A stretch of 64,000 nt of DNA from the NCBI GenBank assembly GCA_964450385.1, contig CAYVEC010000011.1:1-64000 (forward strand), written 5' to 3'. The position numbers and the translations under genes were made by a program. This document shows, piece by piece, positions 1 to 9,503 of this stretch. How positions within the stretch are numbered: position 1 is the first letter of the stretch; each line of letters opens with the position of its first letter. The notes beneath the pieces are model-generated. The model ran no database searches. It worked only from the letters and a program-made list of their open reading frames with translations, and was not told the origin of the DNA. This DNA is from JAKLFA01 sp964450385 (GTDB lineage Bacteria; Omnitrophota; Gorgyraeia; Zapsychrales; JANLHA01).

Positions 1-1
1 C

Positions 2-217
2 GTCCTCACGATTCGAGGTGAGCGGAAAATCGAGAAGCAGGCCAAAGAGAGGGGCTTCCATCGAATCGAACGGGCGCAGGGAGCGTTTGAACGCCGATTA
101 GATCTCGGGATCGATGTTGATGAGAGCCGGGCGCAGGCCTCGTATCATGATGGCGTCCTTGAGATCGTTTTGCCACGGAGTACGCAAACCCAGCAGAAGA
201 AGATCGCGATTCAATGA
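2..217 (+). CDS. Small heat-shock protein Hsp20, C-terminal part (5' end outside window)
   Basis: The frame is open from the window edge and gives 71 residues before TGA at 215-217. They match the second half of an alpha-crystallin domain: an LTIRGERK strand, then ER..GAFERR..L, then YHDGVLEIVLPR and a short basic tail. Small heat-shock proteins are ATP-independent holdases that pass unfolded protein to ClpB and DnaK, both encoded just downstream. The tail lacks a clear I-x-I motif, although KIAIQ at the very end may take its place. Start, N-terminal arm and promoter lie outside the window. The family call is secure; cytosolic location is assumed because only the tail is visible. Confidence 0.85.
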   Translation, partial: VLTIRGERKIEKQAKERGFHRIERAQGAFERRLDLGIDVDESRAQASYHDGVLEIVLPRSTQTQQKKIAIQ

Positions 218-235
218 CACGATGAATCGAAAGTG

Positions 236-262
236 TCCAGGGCGCCGACAAGGCGCCCTGGA
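236..262 (+). other. Perfect intergenic hairpin between the two hsp20 genes
   Basis: An 11-bp perfect inverted repeat (TCCAGGGCGCC at 236-246, GGCGCCCTGGA at 252-262) flanks the loop GACAA. No T-run follows, so it is not a standard intrinsic terminator. It may be an RNA-processing or stabilising element, or partly attenuate readthrough from the first hsp20 into the second. Its right arm ends on the A of an upstream in-frame ATG at 262, which supports placing the real start of the next gene at 286. Confidence 0.6.
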
Positions 263-285
263 TGTGCTCAAGAGGGGGGAATAAA

Positions 286-873
286 ATGAGACGGATATTT
301 ATTGTAGGGTTCATGACCGCGGCCGTCGGTGTTTCGCTTGCCGTCGGGGGGCCTGTTTGGGCCGCGGACGAACCGACTGTCGCGGAATTAAAGGCAACGA
401 TTCAAAGCCTTGAGGCCCGGGTCGCGGAACTTGAAAATCGTCTTAAGGAATATGAGGGCGGCTCAGCCAATGAGCCGGATCGGTGGGACCCTTTTGCGGA
501 AATGCGGCGTATGCAGGATGAGATGAACCGGCTTTTTGATGATTCTTTGGACCGCAGTCCTTTTGTGATGCCGGGGGTTCATGTGAACGCGGCCGAACCG
601 CACATCGAGGATGCTGGCGACGCGTATCGGATCCGCCTTGATCTGCCGGGGATGGATGATCAGAGTGTGTCCGTTGAGGCCCGGCAGGGGGTGTTAATGA
701 TCGAGGGAAAGAAGGAGTCGCGCACCGAGGAGGCGGGTCCGGGCCGGGTTTATGCGACCCGCGCATCGGGTTTATTCCGTCGGAGCATTCCGATCCCCAA
801 GGATGCAGTCGGGGAGGGCATGCAGGTGCAGTATGCGGATGATGTGTTAACGATCACCTTGAAGAAGAAATGA
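286..873 (+). CDS. Exported (periplasmic) Hsp20-family small heat-shock protein with coiled-coil linker
   Basis: The 195-residue protein begins with a signal peptide: MRR, a hydrophobic stretch, then GPVWA-A as the likely cleavage site near residue 25. A heptad-like segment (about residues 30-57, ELKATIQSLEARVAELENRL) resembles a coiled coil. An alpha-crystallin domain follows from about residue 98 to the end, with YRIRLDLPGMDDQSV and VLMIEGKKE strands and a closing VLTITLKKK. I chose ATG 286 because GAGGGGGG lies 7 nt upstream and the ATG at 262 sits in a hairpin. Family members are usually cytosolic, so export is the odd point. It probably protects envelope or outer-membrane proteins in transit. 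It shares a unit with the preceding hsp20 and clpB. Confidence 0.85.
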   Translation: MRRIFIVGFMTAAVGVSLAVGGPVWAADEPTVAELKATIQSLEARVAELENRLKEYEGGSANEPDRWDPFAEMRRMQDEMNRLFDDSLDRSPFVMPGVHVNAAEPHIEDAGDAYRIRLDLPGMDDQSVSVEARQGVLMIEGKKESRTEEAGPGRVYATRASGLFRRSIPIPKDAVGEGMQVQYADDVLTITLKKK

Positions 874-891
874 CAAGGATAGGGAGCAGCG

Positions 892-3465
<2,574 letters not shown>

Positions 3466-3518
3466 TCGCGCTGCTCTTTGAAAATTCAGAAGGGCGTTCT
3501 GCCGGGCATAAAAAGCCG

Positions 3519-3547
3519 TTGTCAAACACAGCGGCCGGCGGTATACT
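3519..3547 (+). promoter_or_regulatory. Sigma-70-type promoter for the 3580 gene
   Basis: TTGTCA (3519-3524), a 17-bp spacer, then TATACT (3542-3547). Predicted start is near 3554, giving a short leader with GGAGGAGAGG just before ATG 3580. It separates the gene from clpB transcription. Confidence 0.7.
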
Positions 3548-3579
3548 CTTGTCACACGAACTCGCACGGAGGAGAGGGA

Positions 3580-4263
3580 ATGAATCCTGTTATTCTGTTG
3601 ATGATCCTCATTTGCGTCGCCGGGATCATCTTTCTGAGCAGCGATTTCTTGAGCCAGAAGGATAAGCGTAAACGGTATTTGGCTTCTCTGATCAAGCTGC
3701 TGAAGGCCGACGTGACGCCGATTGAAGGGATGCCAGGGTCGGTCCGCCTCTCGTTTGTCTATCGCCAGGAGTCGTTCACCTATGAAGATGTTGAAGACAA
3801 GATCGCGGACCGGACGCTCTACCGGGGGTATCTGCGGCTGGCAACGCCCTTGGCCTTGACCTTGAGTTTCACGGAACGCCTTCGAACGAATATCCGTTCT
3901 AATAATCCTGCCTTGGCCCCTGAGGATCGATCCGCTGCAGGCGGCGGCACTGCGATCCAGCTTCCGGAGGTTCTTAAGGAATTCGCGGCGTATGCCAATA
4001 ATGAATTTTGGGCGAATCGATTATTCCAGAACGAGGTCGTTGGTAAGGTCTTCAGCCGCTATAAATACCGTGACGGCCGGGGGAAGCCGATGCTGTCGCT
4101 TGAGATTATCGATGGGGTGATTCTATTGCGGTTTTCCCCTCCGGGCGAGCTCGAACCGTCGATCCTGAACCTGTGGAACGACGTCGCCCGCATCGAGAAT
4201 TATATGGAAGACATGATCCTCCTTGCCTATCACATGCATCGGATTTATCGCGATCAGCAGTGA
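3580..4263 (+). CDS. Unknown membrane-anchored protein between clpB and hrcA
   Basis: I do not recognise this 227-residue protein. Residues 1-24 form a hydrophobic segment (MNPVILLMILICVAGIIFL) that looks like an uncleaved anchor, followed by basic KDKRKR, which favours an N-out/C-in topology. The rest is a soluble alpha/beta-looking domain with no metal or nucleotide motif; the strands LSFVYRQESFTYEDVED and MLSLEIIDGVILLRF stand out. The start at 3580 is set by GGAGGAGAGG and a good promoter 5' of it; a longer frame reaches back to 3478 but would cross that promoter. Position between two heat-shock units suggests stress or envelope function, by context only. Confidence 0.7.
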   Translation: MNPVILLMILICVAGIIFLSSDFLSQKDKRKRYLASLIKLLKADVTPIEGMPGSVRLSFVYRQESFTYEDVEDKIADRTLYRGYLRLATPLALTLSFTERLRTNIRSNNPALAPEDRSAAGGGTAIQLPEVLKEFAAYANNEFWANRLFQNEVVGKVFSRYKYRDGRGKPMLSLEIIDGVILLRFSPPGELEPSILNLWNDVARIENYMEDMILLAYHMHRIYRDQQ

Positions 4264-4319
4264 TCCCTCCGGGTCCGTTATGGGGCCGTTGCGTTTTCGT
4301 CCATGAGCGCCAGAAGCCA

Positions 4320-4347
4320 TTGACAGAAAAGGTCTTTTTGTTATAAT
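4320..4347 (+). promoter_or_regulatory. Consensus sigma-70 promoter of the hrcA-grpE-dnaK-dnaJ operon
   Basis: Both hexamers match consensus exactly: TTGACA (4320-4325) and TATAAT (4342-4347), with a 16-bp spacer. The predicted start near 4354 falls at the edge of the CIRCE operator, so repressor binding would block initiation. A perfect promoter held down by a repressor is the standard design for CIRCE operons. Confidence 0.9.
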
Positions 4348-4354
4348 ACGACCC

Positions 4355-4381
4355 TTAGCAATCACAATTGATGAGTGCTAA
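4355..4381 (+). promoter_or_regulatory. CIRCE operator (HrcA-binding inverted repeat)
   Basis: TTAGCAATC (4355-4363), a 9-bp spacer, GAGTGCTAA (4373-4381). The consensus is TTAGCACTC-N9-GAGTGCTAA, so the right arm is perfect and the left arm has one mismatch (A for C at its seventh base). HrcA binds here as a dimer and represses the operon until heat inactivates it. It is the only CIRCE element I found in the window. Confidence 0.95.
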
Positions 4382-4436
4382 TAAACATGATTTGACCCGT
4401 GGGTTCCCAGAGACAACATGACAGTGGGAGGCATTG

Positions 4437-5174
4437 ATGACACCCAGACAGATCAATCTCAGAGAACGAAAAGACACTGTATTAGGGATCGTTGTTAATG
4501 AGTATATTAACCACGTAGCGCCCGTGAGCTCGGGCCATATTGCCCACAACCATCTGATGGAGCTCAGCACCGCTACGATCCGCAATATCCTGGCAGAGTT
4601 GGAGGATGACGGGTATTTGACGCATCCGCACACCTCGTCAGGCCGGATCCCCACGGAACAGGGGTACCGGTATTACGTGAACCATTTGATGAACGAGATC
4701 TCGCTCCTTGAGGAACACAAACGGCAGCTTAAGGAACAGTATGACCGCCAGGTTCGGGACCTCGAGCAGCTCCTTGAAAAGACAACAGAGATGATCTCGG
4801 GGTTTACGCATTACACGAGCATCGTGACCGTGGACGGCAGTGATCAGCGCATCTTTTGCAGCGGGACCCGTTATGTCGTCGAGTATCCGGATCATCCCGA
4901 TATCCAGAAGATCCGGGATATCCTTGCCCTTTTGGAGCAGAAAGAGCAGCTCTTGACCCTGGTGAATCGTGAGCTCGAGCGGCGGGTCGACGTCTTCATC
5001 GGGCATGAGCTGGCCTGCCGGGCGACCGATTCGTGTTCGATGGCCGTGTCGCGCTATCGGCTGAATAATGGCTGTACGGGCCGGCTCGCGGTCCTGGGAC
5101 CGACGCATATGGATTATCAAAAAGTGGTTTCAACGCTCGAATATTTTTCGAACGTTATTCAAGAACTAATGTAG
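4437..5174 (+). CDS. hrcA: Heat-inducible transcription repressor HrcA, short form
   Basis: The N-terminal winged helix is clear (about residues 5-80): RERKDTVLGIVVNEYI, a recognition helix LSTATIRNILAELEDDGYL, and the HTSSGRIPTEQGYRYYV wing. The C-terminus also matches: LAVLGPTHMDYQKVVSTLEY. At 245 residues it is about 100 shorter than usual HrcA (roughly 340). The missing part lies after HYTSIVTVDG (near 120-130), where other HrcA proteins carry much of the GAF-like core and the inserted dimerisation domain. The reading frame is intact, so this looks like a compact form, not a frameshift. ATG 4437 follows GGGAG; TTG 4434 is an alternative. It should repress its own operon through the CIRCE site. 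Confidence 0.92.
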   Translation: MTPRQINLRERKDTVLGIVVNEYINHVAPVSSGHIAHNHLMELSTATIRNILAELEDDGYLTHPHTSSGRIPTEQGYRYYVNHLMNEISLLEEHKRQLKEQYDRQVRDLEQLLEKTTEMISGFTHYTSIVTVDGSDQRIFCSGTRYVVEYPDHPDIQKIRDILALLEQKEQLLTLVNRELERRVDVFIGHELACRATDSCSMAVSRYRLNNGCTGRLAVLGPTHMDYQKVVSTLEYFSNVIQELM

Positions 5175-5197
5175 GACGCGTGACAAGGAATGATGTG

Positions 5198-5806
5198 ATG
5201 ACAAAAAAACATTCAGAAGACGCATCGTCGAAAGAGCCCGAGAAGGCGTCCGAGGCAGATGTCCCTTCCGAGCAGGGGGTCACCTTGACACGGGCTCAGC
5301 ACGAGGCCTTGGTGGCTGAGGCGAAAGAGCATAAGGACCGGTATCTCCGGATCCTCGCGGAGTTTGAGAATGCCCGCAAGCGCCAAGAGCGGGAGCGCCA
5401 GGAATTCATCCGATATGCGAATGAGGGATTGATTCTGGATTTCCTTCATATCGTTGATGACCTGGAGCGGACCGTCTCGGCGGCACGGCAGCGGCATGAG
5501 GACGATGAGTCGTTCATCAAAGGGATCGAGATGGTGCTGGGGCGCGTTCATGAGTTGTTAAAAAAACAGGGGGTTACGCCCATCGAGTGTCAGGGCAAGA
5601 TGTTTGACCCGCACAGTCACGAGGTCCTGATGCAGGAGCCGCGGACCGACTGTGAGAGTGGGACGGTGGTGGAGGAACTGCAGAAGGGGTATCGTCTCGG
5701 CGAGCGCGTGGTGCGCACCGCCAAGGTTAAAGTCGCGATGGCTCCGGCCGGCGCCAGGGATGCGGGCGGTCCCGGCGACGAGGCCGCGTCATTGGAGAAT
5801 GAATAA
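5198..5806 (+). CDS. grpE: Nucleotide exchange factor GrpE
   Basis: The 202-residue protein has an acidic, low-complexity N-terminus, a long helix (KEHKDRYLRILAEFENARKR, about 48-67) and the C-terminal beta domain with FDPHSHEVLMQEP and GYRLGERVVRTAKVKVA, the GrpE signature. It opens the DnaK nucleotide pocket to release ADP. ATG 5198 is preferred because AAGGA lies 9 nt upstream; GTG 5180 in the same frame is possible. It begins shortly after hrcA and precedes dnaK, the order typical of CIRCE-controlled operons. Confidence 0.95.
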   Translation: MTKKHSEDASSKEPEKASEADVPSEQGVTLTRAQHEALVAEAKEHKDRYLRILAEFENARKRQERERQEFIRYANEGLILDFLHIVDDLERTVSAARQRHEDDESFIKGIEMVLGRVHELLKKQGVTPIECQGKMFDPHSHEVLMQEPRTDCESGTVVEELQKGYRLGERVVRTAKVKVAMAPAGARDAGGPGDEAASLENE

Positions 5807-5866
5807 AGGCTATCGAATTATTATTAATTGAGGACATGATCGAGCGGTTAGGAGAAGGAGGGGATT

Positions 5867-7780
5867 ATGGCAAAGGCAATCGGGATTGACTTAGGGACAT
5901 CGAATTCAGCGGCATCGGTGATGGAGGGCGGCCGTCCGGTGATCTTGCCGTCGGCGGAAGGGGCGGGGGTTGCGTCGGGCAAGGCCTTTCCGTCATTTGT
6001 CGGATTTACTAAGGATGGACAGCGGCTTGTGGGTGAACCGGCCCGCCGTCAGGCGCCGATCAACCCGGAAGGAACGATCTATGCGGCGAAGCGCAAGATG
6101 GGGACTGAGGAAAAATTCAAGGTCTTCGATAAAGAGTTTACGCCGCAGCAGGTGAGCGCCTTTATTTTGCAGAAGATCAAGGCCGATGCGGAGAAGTATC
6201 TCGGCGAGACGGTTGAAGAAGCCGTGATCACGGTGCCGGCCTATTTCAATGACAATCAGCGTCAGGCCACGCGCGACGCGGGCGAGATCGCGGGTCTCAA
6301 GGTCCTGCGTATCATTAATGAGCCGACGGCTGCTTGTCTGGCTTATGGGCTGGACAAGACGGGGAAGGACCAGAAGATCATGGTCTTTGATCTCGGCGGC
6401 GGGACCCTCGATGTCACGATCATGGAAATGGGGTGGGATGAGGCCAATAAGGCCGCGACCTTTGAGGTCCTGGCCACGAGCGGCGACAATCATCTCGGCG
6501 GAACGGATATGGATAATATCCTGATTGATTTTATTTGTGATGAATTCAAGCGCGAGAGCGGGATCAACCTGAAGGGCGATAAGATGGCCTTTCAGCGTCT
6601 TCGTGAGGCCGCCGAGAAGGCCAAGGTGGAGCTCTCGAGTACGATCTCAACGGAGGTGAATCTCCCGTTTATTACGGCCGACAGCTCCGGCCCGAAGCAT
6701 TTGACGATGACGATCGACCGCGCCCGGCTCGAGTCGCTCGTCGGTCCGATCATTGACCGCTGCCGCGGCCCGATCGTTCAGGCCGTGAAGGGCGCCTCGG
6801 ATAAGATCGGGGAGACCGTGAAGATCGACCGCGTGATCATGGTCGGCGGACCGACCCGGATGCCGATCGTCCAGGCCTTTGTGGAAAAAGAGGTGGGACA
6901 GAAGATCGAGCGGGGGATCGATCCTATGGAGTGCGTGGCCATGGGGGCCGCGATTCAGGCCGGGATCATCCGGGGTGAGGCCAAAGAGGTCCTCCTCCTT
7001 GATGTCACGCCTTTGTCGCTCGGGATCGAGACCATGGGTGGGATCTTCACGAAACTGATCGAGCGGAACACGACGATCCCGACGCGAAAGAGCCAGGTCT
7101 TTTCAACCGCTGAAGATAATCAGCCGGCTGTCACGATCCGCGTTCTTCAGGGAGAGCGTCAGATGGCGAACGACAACACCGAGCTTGGCCGTTTTGACCT
7201 TGTCGGTTTGCCGCCTGCACCGCGCGGGGTGCCGCAGATCGAGGTCACATTCGACATCGATACCGACGGAATTGTTCATGTTTCGGCCAAAGATAAGGGG
7301 ACCGGCAAGGAGCAGAGCATTCGGATCACCTCGCCGCACAAACTCTCTGAGGCCGAGATCGATAAGATGGTCAAGGAGGCAGAGAAATACGCGGATGAGG
7401 ATAAGAAACGAAAAGAAGAGGTTGAGTTCGTTAATCAGGCGAATGTGATCGTCTATTCAACCGAGAAATCCCTTAAGGATTATGGGGACAAGGTCTCGGC
7501 AACGGATAAGGCGAACATCGAAAAAGAGCTCGCTTCCCTCAAAGAGGCGATTCAGGCGAAGGATAGTGGTAAGATTAAGGCCGGCATGGAGTCCTTGCAG
7601 AAGGCGGCTCATAAATTGGCCGAGGAGGTCTATAAGGCGACGGCCGCCGAGCAGGCTGCCGGCGCTGCCGGCGCCGGGGACGGGGCGCAGTCGTCCGCGG
7701 GCCCGAGTCAGGAATCGGCACAGCCCAAGAAAGACGGGGGCAAGGATGATGTGATCGACGCGGATTTCAAGACCGAATAA
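5867..7780 (+). CDS. dnaK: Hsp70 chaperone DnaK
   Basis: The 637-residue length is normal. The ATPase domain starts AIGIDLGTSNSAASVMEGG, where most relatives have GTTNSCVAV, and continues with VPAYFNDNQRQATRDAG, FDLGGGTLDVTI and VGGPTRMP. The linker EVLLLDVTPLSLGIET leads to the substrate-binding domain and helical lid; the C-terminus ends in DDVIDADFKTE, a version of the DnaK tail. It binds unfolded peptides in an ATP cycle driven by DnaJ and GrpE. A strong GAGAAGGAGGGG ribosome site precedes ATG 5867. The 60-bp gap after grpE holds no promoter I trust. Confidence 0.98.
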   Translation: MAKAIGIDLGTSNSAASVMEGGRPVILPSAEGAGVASGKAFPSFVGFTKDGQRLVGEPARRQAPINPEGTIYAAKRKMGTEEKFKVFDKEFTPQQVSAFILQKIKADAEKYLGETVEEAVITVPAYFNDNQRQATRDAGEIAGLKVLRIINEPTAACLAYGLDKTGKDQKIMVFDLGGGTLDVTIMEMGWDEANKAATFEVLATSGDNHLGGTDMDNILIDFICDEFKRESGINLKGDKMAFQRLREAAEKAKVELSSTISTEVNLPFITADSSGPKHLTMTIDRARLESLVGPIIDRCRGPIVQAVKGASDKIGETVKIDRVIMVGGPTRMPIVQAFVEKEVGQKIERGIDPMECVAMGAAIQAGIIRGEAKEVLLLDVTPLSLGIETMGGIFTKLIERNTTIPTRKSQVFSTAEDNQPAVTIRVLQGERQMANDNTELGRFDLVGLPPAPRGVPQIEVTFDIDTDGIVHVSAKDKGTGKEQSIRITSPHKLSEAEIDKMVKEAEKYADEDKKRKEEVEFVNQANVIVYSTEKSLKDYGDKVSATDKANIEKELASLKEAIQAKDSGKIKAGMESLQKAAHKLAEEVYKATAAEQAAGAAGAGDGAQSSAGPSQESAQPKKDGGKDDVIDADFKTE

Positions 7781-7791
7781 ACGCGTGGCAC

Positions 7792-7818
7792 CACGGCCGG
7801 AGAGGATTCCGGGCCGTG
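7792..7818 (+). other. Stem-loop between dnaK and dnaJ
   Basis: CACGGCC (7792-7798) pairs with GGCCGTG (7812-7818), with three more pairs after a one-base bulge. No T-run follows. It may act as a partial attenuator or a 3' stabiliser for the dnaK part of the transcript, keeping DnaK in excess over DnaJ. Confidence 0.5.
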
Positions 7819-7830
7819 AGAGAAGGAACC

Positions 7831-8988
7831 ATGAAGAAAGACTACTATGAAATTCTCGGAGTTGCCCGTGACGCCTCGGTGCAGGATATTAAGAAGGCGT
7901 ATCGGTCCCTCGCCTTAAAATATCATCCCGATCGGGTCCCTGCTGAGGAAAAGAAAGCGGCCGAAGAGCGGTTTAAAGAGATCTCCGAGGCGTATGGCGT
8001 TATTTCGGATCCGCAGAAGCGGAAGCTCTATGATCAGTATGGTCATAGCGGGATCGATCAGAATTTTACCGCCGAGGACATTTTTAAGGGCGCGGATTTC
8101 AGCGGCTTTAACGACCTCGGGGATATCTTCAGCCAATTCTTTGGCGACGGCTTTGATCTCTTCGGTGGCGGCCGCGGCGGCTCCGGGTATCGGGCGCAGC
8201 AGCGCGCGGAGCGTGTGCAGCGCGGCCGGGACATTCAATATGAACTTGAGGTCTCGCTCGAAGAGGCGTTTCAGGGGGTCAGCAAGAAGATCAAGGTGCC
8301 CCGCCATGAGCATTGCACGGCCTGTAACGGCTCTGGGGCGAAATCGAACGCGCATAAAAAAACATGCGCCTCGTGCGGTGGGTCTGGACAGGTGATCATG
8401 TCGAGCGGATTTTTCCGAATGGCCCAGACGTGTTCCGCCTGCGGGGGCCGGGGTGAGACCATTACAGAGTATTGTGCGACCTGTCAGGGTAAGGGCGTGA
8501 ACCGTGTCGTGCGTTCGATCGATGTGACCGTGCCGCCGGGAGTGGATAATGACACCCGGTTGAGGGTCCGTGGAGAGGGCGAAGTCGGAAGCGGAGGCCC
8601 CGGGGACCTGTATCTGTATCTTCTTGTTAAAGAGCACCCGGTCTTTAGGCGCGCGGGTCAGGATATTGAACTGGACCTGCCGGTCCATTTTTTGTTGGCG
8701 GCGCTGGGGGGTGAGGTCACGGTCGCGACCCTGAGCGGTGATGTCGCGATGAAAATCCCCGCCGGGACGCAGAGCGGCAAGGTCTTCCGTTTAAGAGGCA
8801 AGGGGATGCCGTCTCTCCGCGGGGGCGACGCAGGTGATCAGTATGTGCGGGTGATGGTCTCGGTTCCGACCCGGTTGTCACCGGAGGAACGTCGGCTCCT
8901 TGAGGAACTGGCCGAGGTGTCTGATGTGAAGGGCGTCCTGAAGGGCCGAGATTCCGCGCTTGATAAGGTGAAAAAGATCTTTAAATGA
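7831..8988 (+). CDS. dnaJ: J-domain co-chaperone DnaJ
   Basis: The 385-residue type I J protein contains everything expected: J domain with HPD at 32-34, a G/F-rich region (DGFDLFGGGRGGSGYR, about 110-125), four CxxCxGxG zinc repeats between about 162 and 225 (CTACNGSG, CASCGGSG, CSACGGRG, CATCQGKG) and the C-terminal substrate-binding domains. It stimulates DnaK ATPase and presents clients. ATG 7831 follows GAAGGA; an upstream in-frame GTG at 7816 would add only MREGT. Last chaperone of the CIRCE operon. Confidence 0.97.
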   Translation: MKKDYYEILGVARDASVQDIKKAYRSLALKYHPDRVPAEEKKAAEERFKEISEAYGVISDPQKRKLYDQYGHSGIDQNFTAEDIFKGADFSGFNDLGDIFSQFFGDGFDLFGGGRGGSGYRAQQRAERVQRGRDIQYELEVSLEEAFQGVSKKIKVPRHEHCTACNGSGAKSNAHKKTCASCGGSGQVIMSSGFFRMAQTCSACGGRGETITEYCATCQGKGVNRVVRSIDVTVPPGVDNDTRLRVRGEGEVGSGGPGDLYLYLLVKEHPVFRRAGQDIELDLPVHFLLAALGGEVTVATLSGDVAMKIPAGTQSGKVFRLRGKGMPSLRGGDAGDQYVRVMVSVPTRLSPEERRLLEELAEVSDVKGVLKGRDSALDKVKKIFK

Positions 8989-9015
8989 GGGGCCTGGTTT
9001 AGAGGGAGACGCGCG

Positions 9016-9288
9016 ATGCCGACATATCAATATGAATGTGATGCCTGCGGGCATGCCTTTACGCAGATGCAGTCGATCACAGAACCGAAATTAAAAGAAT
9101 GTCCCGCCTGTCACGGCCAGACGCTTCAGCGTCTCATTGGCACCGGCTCTGGGGTGATCTTTAAAGGCAGCGGCTTTTATGAGACGGATTATAAAAATAG
9201 ATCATGCGCTGATTCGAAGGCCTGCCCGGTGAAAAAAGACCAGGCCGGGGGAGGGTGCGGGTGCCCTTCAGGCGGCTGCTCTCATTGA
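9016..9288 (+). CDS. FmdB-family zinc-ribbon protein
   Basis: The 90-residue protein starts MPTYQYECDACGHAF and has a second CPAC pair at about residues 32-35, forming the zinc ribbon of the FmdB family. The motif GSGVIFKGSGFYETDYK is also typical of the family. The tail is rich in Cys and Gly (CPVKKDQAGGGCGCPSGGC), perhaps a second metal site. Members are called putative regulators, but their role is not established. It lies 27 nt after dnaJ with its own GAGGGAGA site, so it is probably the last gene of the heat-shock operon, suggesting a link to protein quality control. Confidence 0.88.
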   Translation: MPTYQYECDACGHAFTQMQSITEPKLKECPACHGQTLQRLIGTGSGVIFKGSGFYETDYKNRSCADSKACPVKKDQAGGGCGCPSGGCSH

Positions 9289-9305
9289 TCGATAGCCGGT
9301 GTTGT

Positions 9306-9352
9306 GAACGCTCAAGGATGACAAAGAAGACGCCTTGGGCGTTCTTATTTGT
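9306..9352 (+). terminator. Probable terminator after the hrcA operon
   Basis: GAACGCTCAAGG (9306-9317) pairs with CCTTGGGCGTTC (9333-9344), with one wobble pair, around a 15-nt loop. It is followed by TTATTTGT, a weak U-tract. It sits just after fmdB and before an AT-rich promoter region. Confidence 0.65.
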
Positions 9353-9379
9353 ATGGGAATAAATAGGTTATAAGCCGCT

Positions 9380-9409
9380 TTGATTTTTTGAAGAATTCAT
9401 TTTTATAGA
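9380..9409 (+). promoter_or_regulatory. Possible promoter for the DUF1015 gene
   Basis: TTGATT (9380-9385), an 18-bp spacer and TATAGA (9404-9409) lie in an AT-rich patch (9350-9470) unlike the GC-rich surroundings. The leader to ATG 9504 would be about 90 nt and carries AAGGAGG 31 nt before the start, too far to serve it directly unless the GC-rich stretch between them folds. Confidence 0.4.
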
Positions 9410-9503
9410 TAAGGCCCTTTTGTTATTATTGTGTGGCATTTAAAAGGATAATTTTTAATATTATAAGGAGGCTCCCGGGTTCTTCGGGCCTGGGGTATCG
9501 TCT

